Shown piece after piece: positions 13,797 to 24,920 of a stretch of DNA of 64,000 nucleotides; the stretch's first letter is position 1, and each line of letters starts with the position of its first letter. The position numbers and the translations under genes were made by a program. The stretch is from Hippophae tibetana (taxonomy: Eukaryota > Streptophyta > Magnoliopsida > Rosales > Elaeagnaceae), in NCBI GenBank assembly GCA_037013495.1, contig CM072809.1, positions 8,131,001 to 8,195,000 on the forward strand, given 5' to 3'. The notes beneath the pieces were generated by a model that saw only the letters and a program-made list of their open reading frames with translations, was not told the origin of the DNA and ran no database searches.

Positions 13797-16700
13797 TCAA
13801 AACAGAATCTCCTTAAGAATCAGTAATATTAACATGACGAAGCACATGATAACCAAAACCGTAGCACAAGTCACCATTCCTCCTTTCTTATGGGTTCTCT
13901 CAGCCTGCAGTTCCAAGATATCTGTGTTAGAGCATCTTGCGGACGTATTTGCTAATTTTGACCAGAATCATGTAATTTTTACAAGAAAAAGTCTTTCATA
14001 ATCCATGAGTGTGTTTCAGAGATAGAACCTTCTGAAGCTGTTTAAGACCTTCCTCTACTGATTGTGTTACACCCTGAATGTTGTAGTCTATCCGATCAAC
14101 TATTGTGCCCTAGCAGAAAAGAATAATTCCGTTAGTCGCCAATTTGCATTCCTTTGTGGGATATTTACTGCAAACGATCAGCCCTAACCTGATCTATCAC
14201 CAACGCAGAAAGGTCTTTCATGATTTGACCAAGTTCATTCACTGATTCCACAACCTACAACAGAGCTGAATTTCTTGATAACAGTGCAACATAAAAATTG
14301 GTTTCAGTCAATATATCAAGTGCCTTCAGATACCTGGTTGATCTCTCTCTCCCTTTCCATTGCAGATAGTTGAGTTTTCTTTGGCTTACTTAGTTGTTGC
14401 TCACCAAAATCCTGTATTGATATAGGAGAATATCAAAATAAAACGAAATTAGAGCAAAAAAGAAGATAAATCAAACAGGAGAATTTAGCTCCTGGTTAAA
14501 ACAAAAAAAAATCTTTAAAATAGTAGACAACAATGAGAACCACTAACCGCCTCATAAAATTCATCGTCGTCCAATCTAGATCTATTATCAGTCAACCTCA
14601 TCTCCAGGTCAACTCCATCATGCTCCTACATTGCCCCAAAAGAATAACAATATGTTCAAATGGGTTTACAAATTATTCCATAGCATATTTTACTATGAAA
14701 ATAATACATTATGCACACACAACAAGAGAAAAATGTACCTCCCTTTGCTGCCGCAAATGTTTCAAGTATGTAGATTGTTTTCTCCTCAGATCCACGGAAA
14801 GGTTCTGAAGGTCTGTTGCAAGTGCACGCTGTTAGAAATAAACAAAAAGCGAGTCAATTGCCAGGCAACCAAAAGTTTATCATTGGTAAATTATAAGACT
14901 CTATGGATGAGGTTTCTCTCCTAAGTAATAAGCAATAGAAAATTAAAAACAAAACCTACAAGTGCAAACAACTAAAACTTGAATTAACAGCAAGCTACGA
15001 GCCCAAAAATCAAATGCATATTAACATCAAACTTTTAAATTTATAATGAGTATCAAAACTGTACCTGAACATTTTTCCTAACATTAGAATCTTCAGAGCA
15101 CCCAAAAGAAAACTTCTGCAGTCTCTTTTCTGATCTCTTTAATAAATCTGTCATTTCTAGTGTTAGGGTCTCAACAACATGTTGATCATCTTTTCCGTCT
15201 CCAAAGGAAGGCATTAGAGCCATGGCATGAGCCTTCACTAACTCTGCCATTTTGATTCGAGCACGTTGAATATTTACAGCGATTTCTTCAGAATCATCAA
15301 CCCAAGCTGGTGGTAGGCTCACGGTATATGCATCCCTACTGTATCAATAAACACAATTGAAGGATTACAAATTATTCATGTCAAAAACTTTAAGCAGAAG
15401 TTCTACTTAGAAGAGGCAGACAAACTAAGCTAAGCTCATGAATCATGAACTTTATGTCAGAACCATCTAATTAAAAGAAAGGTGGATAAGAAAAATTCAG
15501 AATCTAAAATAAAGCTTAATAATACAGAATCACATCATATGACAAGAGAAATCAAACGCTAATTAACATCTTTGATAGCCTAAAATCCTTAATTAATGAT
15601 AATCAATATCCTCTACTTCCTTTTGAGCATCTTCAATTTGCAGCTTGGTTAGAAATTACACAACTATATGCTAGTATAGACGACCTGACAACAAAACTCC
15701 TCCAAGTTATTGTTATACGCATCATGGTTCAAATCAAAGTGAACCTATGACTACACTATTCGAAAGGCATTGAAAGTTTCAGCATAAGGCATGATGTTTT
15801 ATGGAGTACACGTCGGACTTCCCACCAGCCTTTTTGCATAGCTTACTCGACATGTTATGTATCACTGTAATGTTTTAAGAGGTTATTTTAAGTACTGATA
15901 TGCTTTCTTTAAGTGAGGAAGGACTTAATCAAGACGGTTCAAGACATAAGCATCAAACATTAAACTTTAAAAAAATCTTAAAGTTATTAATAAAAGTAAA
16001 TATAATCCATAAACAATTAAGCATGAAAAAAACAATAAACAGGAAAAGTAACTAAAACTTTAACTTAAAAACCTTAAAATATCGATAAATGCAATTACTA
16101 ACCCAACATGAAATTAAGCATGGAAATAGGAACAAAACACACAAACTAAATCATAAAGTGGGAGGAAAGCACACAACAGCAAAATAATTGCAATATTTGA
16201 GAAATGTTTACAAAAAATGTGAGGAAATAGAAATATAAGTATTCAAATGGAGAAGCGAAATGTTACTTGCAAGTTTGCAACTTAAAAAAGAAACAACTTA
16301 AAGCTATAGTCTCAATCACCTCTAGCCGTAAGCATCCAAACAGATGCAAGCCTTACTTTATCACCTCACTATACACCTCACGTTATAGTCTCGTAACATT
16401 TTTTTAAGCCTTGTTTTGAAGTAAGACTCAAGGTAAACCTCAAAATAACCTTCTACAATAATGATCATAATGTTGGCGAAGAAGTTGACAAAAACCTCAC
16501 CTAGATGGAAATTAGATTAGAACCACCTTTCAAAGATGGAAAAATCATCTCTTTCCACGATAAGATAGACCAAAAACTACATAATTGGTATAATTTCTTT
16601 TGACTATTTTGCCCCTCCATCCTTGACACATTGAATGGCTATCTTGTAATTTTTTTAATTGATACAAAAAGCAACTCCAACTAAACATTCACTGATGAGA

Positions 16701-17944
16701 TGGTTTGATCTGCGTTGGAAAGGAGGTCAATCTTATTGAAAGAGTTCAAAATAACGAGAGTTATTTTGGTGAAACAAACATTTTAGTAAAACAATAAAAG
16801 ATGCAGCGAACTTATAAGACAGGTTTAGCAGCTGCAACTAGCATCCTCTACAAATTTCATTCCTTGCACTAAAATGAAGTGATGCAAACATTTAGCTTAA
16901 ATTCAATAGTTATATAAAAAATTAGCAGCGGAAATGAATAATTAGCTCAAAGAATGATACTAATAAAGAGATTTAAAATTGTCTAGGCCATCATCTCTTT
17001 CTTTATTTTCTTGATAGAAGTTACTAAGAAATCAATTCTCTCAAAACTTAAACTATTTGAAGAAGAATCAACATTATTTTGATATATCACTGCATTCAAG
17101 TATTAACTCTATACACCATGCAAGTCAAACATTTACAATTCAATAATTGAGATTATTGAGTCTTGAATACAAGACCTTTAGTGATACCATGCCAGAAGTC
17201 GTTGGAAATAATTTCATCAAAACTTAAATGGGAAAAGGGTCAATTATATTTTCATATATTTATCACTTTCATAGAAAGGTTGACTTTATGCATTATACAA
17301 GTTAAAAACTTACAATTTCAACAATTAAAGTTACTTAATCTTAAATATAGTAACTCTAGTTCTAATACCATACTAGAGGTTATTAGTCATAAACTCTCCC
17401 ACAAACTTAAGTTAATAAGAGAAAAACTAATAATACTTGTATATATTTATCATTCTCTCAAAAATATTGGTTCCATTACTTTTGGATGAGTTAGTTTCAA
17501 AATAATTGAGTTCATGTATTAAAAAATTAGTAATCTCAGTTATTAATTTACAAGTGTTTGTTACCCTCCGGTGACATGCATAGTATAAAGAGTAACATTT
17601 GTGTAAAGTGATTAATGTATAAAACCATAGTTCGATTTAGAAGGGTTGATTTCTCAAAAAAAAAAAAAAAAATCTAATAATTCGTTATTCAAAAGGGGCA
17701 ATTTTCGGACAAAAAATGAGAGGAAAAATCAGAGTAAACGAGCTTACCTATAACTAGACGGACCTGGATCTTCGGTGCTGAGAGGAGCATAACCATACCG
17801 ATTAGAAGAACCAAGAAGCGATGTGCTCATCATTTCAATAACCGGACCACGAGAACCGGACATAGACGAGGATAATGGAGCACGCACAATTTTCACAGCG
17901 TCCCTATGCGTTCGAAACTGTACCGTTCGATTCCTCGCCGCCAT
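13797..17944 (-). CDS. SYP4: Syntaxin of plants 4 group (TGN Qa-SNARE, SYP41/42/43 type)
   Basis: A tail-anchored Qa-SNARE of the trans-Golgi network/early endosome, used in secretory and vacuolar membrane fusion. Exons are 17944-17748, 15335-15065, 14828-14739, 14625-14548, 14411-14334, 14254-14189, 14109-14029 and 13904-13797. All introns are GT-AG and the total is 322 residues, the usual SYP4 length. The N-terminus MAARNRTVQFR and the VIEMMSTSL segment match the SYP4 signature. An Habc three-helix region spans roughly 75-200, the SNARE motif about 229-290 with the zero-layer glutamine in VIDQGTIVDRI, and the C-terminal membrane anchor about 298-317. Intron 1 is 2.4 kb and carries repeat-like sequence. 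The exon-2 acceptor is a tandem CAGTAG, so a 323-residue form with one extra serine is possible. I cannot tell SYP41, 42 and 43 apart here. Confidence 0.94.
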
Positions 17945-18693
17945 GTAAATATATTCAAAAATCAAAATTTAAATAAAAACCAGGAAATTAGAACCTGACT
18001 AGGTCTTTGCAGAGTTTAATTGAAGAACAAACAAAGAATTCAGGAAATGAAGTTAAAAAAAATCGAAATTTCAAGTAAATTTGGGGGGGCTCCTGAGGTT
18101 TTTGGGAGCAGTTAACGGCGAAGACCTTCTAAATCTTCTCCAATAACAAAAATATCAGAATGAAATCTTCCGCGAATAAACACCGTCAGAGGACGCTGCT
18201 TTTGCGCCTTCCCGCCTTCCCGCCTTCTTTTACAGCTGGACAAGAGTTATGGACCTGGTGCTGTGTCTTGGGCTTCATTAAATGGGCTTTGAGTGGACCA
18301 TAAGTAGGCCTTTTGTATACAGAAGCCGCCAAGTTAAAAAAAACAATAATAACCCAGATTGAAATCGTAAGTACCGTAATTATTTGATACAATTAGGGGT
18401 GTAATTTCAGTACGGTAATAGGGCAGAATCGTCGTCCAAGGTAGTTGAGGGTAGTTGAGGATAATAAGTGCGAGTTCGAGGTCATTTGCAATTCACAGAA
18501 GTCGTGTGTGCTAAGAATCCAAAAACACCAGAGTCGGTCTTTTCTACTTGGTTCTTCTTATTTATCTGGTCATTAGCTTCAATAGCCAAAGATAAGAGCT
18601 TTACGTATTTCGGTAAAATCTTCAAGAACCCTGAATTTCTGCACTTAGGTCGAATTATTATTTCCAAACATTTCTAATTTTCTGTGAAATTCA
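17945..18693. promoter_or_regulatory. Shared divergent promoter of SYP4 and Di19 genes
   Basis: The start codons of the syntaxin gene (-) and the Di19 gene (+) are 749 bp apart and point away from each other, so this interval must hold both promoters and both 5' UTRs. It contains a short CCCGCCTT duplication near 18207-18225. I see no unambiguous TATA box for either gene. Confidence 0.6.
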
Positions 18694-21600
18694 ATGGCGG
18701 ATGATGCTTGGAGCTTTGATCTTTCTTCTTCTGCTTCAAGAAGCTACCAGTCAATCTTTAAATCTCAAGCTGGTGAGTTGGGCTCCAAAACTCCGCTCTT
18801 TTATGTGGTTTTGCCCTCTCTTGGTTTTAGAATACTATTGTTTCCTATTCTGCTCTGATTTGTAAAGCTTTTTTTTCTTTTTGGGTGGTGCTTTGTGTGA
18901 CAGTTTGTGTTGTACTCTGGTTGTTGGGGCAGATTTCTATATGGATTTCGAGGACTTTGATGGTGGTGATGATGATGATGATGATGAGATAAGAGATTAT
19001 TATCAGTGCCCGTTTTGTTCTGAGGATTTCGATTACGTTGGTCTCTGCTGCCATATTGATGAGGACCACCCTACAGAGGCAAAGTCGGGGGTATGTAGTA
19101 TGTACTATGAACAAAGAATTTGGTTCTGTTATTATTTAGTCTATACTTGTTGTTGGTTGATTTACTTTTATAATTCATATGTTTGGGATCTTTGTTTTAG
19201 TATTTATAGAATTCCCTTGGATTATCTGTTATTCTTTAAAATAAACAAAAATATTTAATCTTATCTATGAGAAGGATATCTTATGAATTTAATGGAAGGT
19301 TTAGTGATTCATATTTATGGGGATTCCTTAAATTTTCCATTTTAAAGGTTTTGTGATTTTTTGATTGAAATGCATCTGAGAACATTTAGGTACCCACAAA
19401 GGCCATTCTAAAATGAAGAAAGACCTTTATTTCAAAAAATAAAATAAAATAATAATAATAAAGAAAGGCTTATTACGCCATCTTTTTTTCTCATGCCAAC
19501 TTTGACTACTTACTGTTGAGCATCTACTTGATACTTGTGTTCCTTCTAATCTCCTAATCACGTTTTTGTTGTCTTAACCCTAAGTCCAATCTCTAACTTA
19601 TAACAAATTCATTTGTTTATAATCGACCCTGTTCTAATTTTTAATTCTCTTGGTTTTTCTTCATGTGGTGTATGTCACTTGAATTATGGGGGTTCTCTTC
19701 ATTCTCTGTCTATAAGTTGAAAATGTTTGTATTTATGAAAGAGAGAGCTCAATGAATTGTTATCAGCTACCTAACATATTTATTCTAAACCATATTTCCT
19801 TGTGTCTTAACAAACAAACAAAAAAGAGATAATAGTTCCTGGTGTACTTTTTTCTTCCTTAGACTAGCCATATATCTAACATCTTTTTTTATTTATATAC
19901 ATGGGAAAGTGGTTAGTTTAGTCCCATAAGTATTGCAAAATAGGTATTTTAACACTATAATTATGGGGTTGGGTCAATTAAGCCGTAGTTTAATAAAAAT
20001 AGACAAATTGGTCCAATTAACATAACATCATCGAAATTAAACGTTATACATAAAAAATACTGCATTTGATAAGCATACGCTTAATTAATTAGAACTTAGT
20101 AATTTCAAGCTACAACAATTAAAAAATTTGGAAAAAATATCTGTATGTAACAAAAAGCTTATATTTTCCCACGGTACAAAGGAAAAAACTTTGACTTAAA
20201 AATTAATAATATTATAGCTCATTTGACGTCAAAATGGATAAAATTCTTTTAATACTCATGAAAAAATGGTCATGTGTCTTTTAACATGTATTCTTCTATC
20301 AACAGAATTATTATTTGGATTTATTTAGCTTTTTTTTTTAAATTATGGGGCCATTGGATCCAACTCAAAAATAAATGGACTAATTCCGCTGCTCACCCTT
20401 ATAATGATTGGGGCAAGTTATTATTTTGGAATACTGACCTTTCTTTCCCTCTTTTTCTACTATTTTTTAATACTTGCTTATCAGAAACTTCCATTGTTCT
20501 TCCAGGTATGCCCCATTTGTGCTAACAGGGTGAGGATGAATATGGTTGGGCATATGACGACACAGCATGGGAACTTTTTTAAGATATCCTTTTTTTCTCT
20601 CATCTCAATTATGCAGTATTGGGTTTTCTTTTTCTCTAGATCTTTCCGGAATCATCATATTTCGTTATTTTTTCTCTGTGTAACTTTATAATATTCAAAT
20701 TGTCTGTCTTCCCTTTTAACTACTATTATTTCTCGAGAATTAATGTTATGTTATTTCATAACTGTCATCTGATGGCTTTAGACAACCAAAAACTGTGCTC
20801 TGAAATTTGGATTTCTTGATTTGGGATTACGGTCAGCACAGATTAAAACCACACAAGGGTGAGTCCCATTCAGTATTTTCTGTTTCAAAGGAGCTGCAGC
20901 ATATGCGATGGCTATCCCTCATTGGCATGTCATCTTCTGCGATTTCAACCTCCAAGATGGTACCCGATCCATTGCTGTCATTTCTTTACAATGCACCTGC
21001 TGCTGACAAGTCTGGAGACGTACAACTTGGATCCTCAACTGAAGTTAGCTTAGAAGAGGAAAATTCAGAGAATACTTCCTTAGAAAGGTATACCAAAGTT
21101 TCCACTCTTGAATATAACAATACAAATAACAAGTGTGTATTAATGATGATGCAAGGGAAAAACACGAACCAATCCCCTCCCCCCAAAATAAAATATATAA
21201 AACAGGGAACCAAGCAAAATACAAAATAATAATTTGTTGAGCAACTTCATAAACAGGGAATACTAGACCAACAGTACACGTTAAACCAGAATGCAAATTT
21301 TAGAACATATTTTTATCTTGAGCAACTTCATATGCTTCATTTTTCATCTAAGCTTGTTCTACATTGTCATTGCAGTTAAAAGAATCACATTTTCAGGTTA
21401 TCATGATGATCAGTTTTGATAAGTAAAATCTAGGTTATTGTTACACGTGTAGTGTAGCCATATGTGGCTATTCTACATTGTCATTGCAGTTAAAAGAATC
21501 ACATTTTCAGGTTATCATGATGATCAGTTTTGTAGGTAGCTATAAGTAAAATCTAGGTTATTGTTACACGTGTAGTGTAGCCATATGTGGCTACTTTAGG

Positions 21601-21841
21601 AACTATTCAAATTTGATGCCCATGTTCTATGTTTTTTAGTAGCATGTGTTGCATACTGCATTTCATGTTTTTCTGGCTATTAGAGATCAAGGTTTCTGAA
21701 GATGTTTTAACTGACTTTTGCTGCAATTGCAGAGATACTCAAGCACCTCCTTTGTCAGACAAGGATCAAGAGGAGAAAACAATGAGAATCGAGTTTGTAC
21801 AGGGGCTACTGCTGTCCACTATTATTGATGATGGCTTATGA
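18694..21841 (+). CDS. Di19: Di19-type drought-induced zinc-finger protein
   Basis: A nuclear protein of the dehydration-induced 19 family, which has two atypical Cys2His2 zinc fingers and responds to drought, salt and ABA. Exons are 18694-18772, 18933-19090, 20506-20583, 20831-21087 and 21733-21841, giving 226 residues. The acidic N-terminal run (39-45) precedes finger 1 (C52, C55, H67, H72 in QCPFC and HIDEDH) and finger 2 (C81, C84, H95, H100 in VCPIC and HMTTQH). The C-terminal Di19_C part contains DPLLSFLYN and ends FVQGLLLSTIIDDGL, the family signature, including a predicted export-like Leu-rich tail. Intron 3 (20584-20830) is AT-AC rather than GT-AG. It must be removed to join finger 2 to the C-terminal domain, and simple GT-AG models will misannotate it. 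Intron 4 contains a 114/123 bp tandem duplication. Confidence 0.92.
20584..20830 (+). other. U12-type AT-AC intron of the Di19 gene
   Basis: The intron begins ATATCCTTTT directly after codon AAG and ends ATTAC before GGT. ATATCCTT is the U12-type donor consensus. A branch-point match TTTCTTGAT (one mismatch to TTCCTTRAY) lies so that its branch A is 11 nt before the acceptor, within the U12 range. Removal joins FFK to GQHRLK in frame and aligns with Di19 relatives without a gap. No GT-AG alternative nearby keeps the frame. Confidence 0.88.
21357..21593. repeat. Tandem duplication in Di19 intron 4
   Basis: A 114-bp segment (21357-21470) starting TTCTACATTGTCATTGCAG is repeated immediately as 21471-21593. 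The copies are nearly identical except for a 9-bp insertion (TAGGTAGCT) in the second, which suggests a recent duplication. Confidence 0.9.
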
Positions 21842-23308
21842 GTGAAGATAGAGAGTGAGAGAGAGAGAGAGATGAGCCATCAATGGCTTTCATCTGCTTA
21901 AATTTTTTTACCAAGAGAGAGCCAGAGGCAATGTTGTTATCCATTTGTATCTTAACAGAAATAGGCTAGCTTTAAGGAAGGAATGTACCCTGTATTACAA
22001 GTAATTACGCTATCCACCTAGCTAAAAGCAATTGTCTAAACTTAAATGCATGAAAATACTAGTGTTCATCCTATTGTCATGTGATCCTTCCAATTCTAAT
22101 ATATTTTCAGGAAATATTATATAAATTAATTGCAATTATTAGCAATGGGAAAGTTTTTTCCCCTCTACATCTGTTTCTCTTCTGATAAAAGGGGTCTGAT
22201 TCCAATATGAATGAAGATCACTGATGAGAGCAAAAACTGAGTTCTGTTACGGAGGTGATACAAGGGAACAACAGCGAGAAAAGAAAAATCTAAATGAACC
22301 TAACAAGATTCAATTTTTATATAAAACATTGAAACGTGACGCAATAGGGCCAAATTCTAGTTCAATTACTTAAAAGAATTGTATTTTCAAAGATAGAATA
22401 GGATTTCTCTTAAAAGAATTAGTTAAAAATAAATAAAATCATCTCCATCTCTATCTTCATCGTGTCTAGTAACCCCGATTTCACAATTCCACTCCCGCTT
22501 GTCATCACTGGCAACCAATACCACCAAATCCCACATGGCCACATTTCATCATCCTCTTATTCTTTTGATGCCACCCAGGACTCATGGATTCTTCTTTTTC
22601 ATATTTTGGTACGAGACAATTTTAGATGCAAATTTGTGGGTTTGGGTTGTCTCTTGTTTAAATTGGAGCAACACCCAATTATTAGTGGGTGCTTATGGGT
22701 TTGGCTTGAATTTTTTAAAGAAGTTGATTAAAATGCTTGTTTTTTCTATGAAAATCTCCATAGAGTTTTGACATCACCATGTTGGTAGATGAAAATTTTG
22801 GGTAAGGTACCCCCTTCACCTAATATGTGTTTTGTTTCATCTCTTATTTGGCTTCAATTATGTGTTTTCCTACCAAATTGGAGGAAAGTTCTTGTTGCTT
22901 TTAAGAAGAATGCAGCTAGAGGGAGGAGAGAGAACATAAGGATTTTTTTTATGCTTTGAATGAAATCCTATTTTATTTTGAAAAATACAACTTTTTAAGC
23001 AATCAGAATAAATTTATCTAATGGTTAATTACATAAAATAATTTTATTTATATATAAAATTTTATTTTTAATTATAAGAAAAATATATATGTTGTTTTTA
23101 TACCAACTTAAAAAAATATATTTTCTTGTTATTTTTATTCTTAATGTAAATGATTTTTTTAAATTAAAAATGAAACATATAAATAACTCTTCCGTGCATG
23201 TATTATTTATTTATAGGTAGTTTTATTTTTAATCTTTTTAGAAAAAATATATGTTTGAAAAATATATATTATTTTATTTTATAAGAAAAATAATATATAT
23301 ATTTTTAT

Positions 23309-23358
<50 letters not shown>

Positions 23359-23825
23359 CATATTAATGCCGTAACTTAAAAGAAATTGAAATAGTAACAC
23401 AGTGCCGTTATCAAAAATTCGTTTAATGGAAGTCAACCACCCGCCCTTTCTGACCCATAAAAATAAATACTAAGTTCCAGACACTGTTGCCTACTTGTGG
23501 CGACTAGTTAAGAAGCTGAAGCCAAGCTCCTCAATAATTATTGGATGAAGCGCATCGCCAGAAAACCAAAATGTGTCCCTTTATCCCCGCTCAATTGATC
23601 CCTCTCCTGGTCCACGATCTTCAACCCTAACTCGGACCAATTCGACTCGGATTAACGACGATAATTCATCCTCGTTTTGCCCGCCTCGCGCTCCCCATCG
23701 GCTAATCCCCCTTCTGGCCATGCGACGCTGGTCTGCTGGTTCGATCTTCCTCAGCAGAGAGGATTCCTTTGAATTCTTCGCCCAAAATTTCGCGTATTCT
23801 CAAGGTGTTCGTGTGGAATTGTGTC
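21842..23825. other. Intergenic region between Di19 and NDT
   Basis: About 2 kb. It contains the Di19 3' UTR, with a GAGAGA run just after the stop, an unassigned stretch at 22430-22940 of more even base composition with two overlapping ~90-codon frames that I do not recognise, and a perfect (AT)n microsatellite at 23312-23353. The last ~300 bp is GC-richer and is probably the promoter and 5' UTR of the carrier gene. Confidence 0.5.
23312..23353. repeat. (AT)n microsatellite
   Basis: About 21 uninterrupted AT dinucleotides. Confidence 0.97.
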
Positions 23826-24881
23826 ATGGCTGTGGATACTCATGGTCCTAATCCCAAGGGTCTCCTTTGCAATGCTGGTGCTGGTGCAGCTGCTGGTAAG
23901 TCCGTTTTTTGATTTATTTATTGTGAACTTTTTCTTGCTGACATGTTTTAGGAAGGAAAATATCGAGTTTTTGATACGGCGTTCGGTTCGGTTCTGTTCG
24001 GCATCTGTTTTTGATTATTAAACTCAATCAAATTGGTCTAGAAGAGAGCTTTAGCATTGGATAAGTAGTTATTTGGATTTTGGAAACCTTTTCAGGGGTT
24101 ATTGCTGCAACGTTCGTATGTCCTTTAGATGTCATCAAAACTAGGCTTCAAGTTCATGGTCTGCCCAAGTATGAAAATCCTAATATCAAAGGTCAGTGCT
24201 TTTACTTTCGAAGTTCAATGTTTCATGTCAAAATCAGGAGCGCAGCTATATAAAGGACTGCGTCTTGTTGTTTAGAAGATTCCTGGAAGTTATTCTTATC
24301 AATATTATTTTTTGGGATACGTGATCAGGTAGTCTTATAATTGGTAATTTGAAACAAATATTTCAGAAGGAAGGGCTACGAGGCATGTACCGTGGTCTAT
24401 CTCCCACTGTGCTGGCATTACTTCCTAACTGGGCGGTGAGTCTTGTTACTTCTACTTCAGGAGTATGCTACCTCGTTTTCTAAATGATACCATATCAACA
24501 ATGGCTAAGATCTTATTCAATGTTGTGTATCTTCATTTTCCCTCTTCAAGTGGGGATTTCTTGTGAGTTGTGAACCTTTAGAATCATAAGCTTTTGCTCT
24601 ATTTACAACAAATACAGCAGTGTTTATAGATCTTCCTGGGAACAAGATCAGCTCCCCCCAAGATTTTGACACTGATGGTTCTGAAAGAAGTTTAAAATAC
24701 AGTTATTATTGACATGCTTTAAAAATAATAGTACTCTCGGGAAGTAATTTCTTTCCAACATTAAGTTAAATGAGCAGGGAATAATTTTTTTTCCTTTTGG
24801 TTTTGCATTAGTAATCATCCTGACAATTCAACTTTTATATACCATTTATTATTGAAGGAAATTATACATTTCATTTTTCTA

Positions 24882-24920
<39 letters not shown>

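Noticed and set aside
20521-20583. GT donor candidate within Di19 exon 3 (AACAGG|GTGAGG)
   Set aside because: Using it would delete most of the second zinc finger and break its CCHH set; the AT-AC intron keeps it intact.
22462-22771. Two overlapping ~90-codon frames
   Set aside because: The translation shows no motif I can name and the region lacks splice-linked partners. Left as unassigned spacer.
23573-23851. 92-codon frame just upstream of and overlapping the NAD+ carrier start
   Set aside because: It is in a different frame from the carrier exon and has no recognisable domain; more likely 5' UTR sequence.
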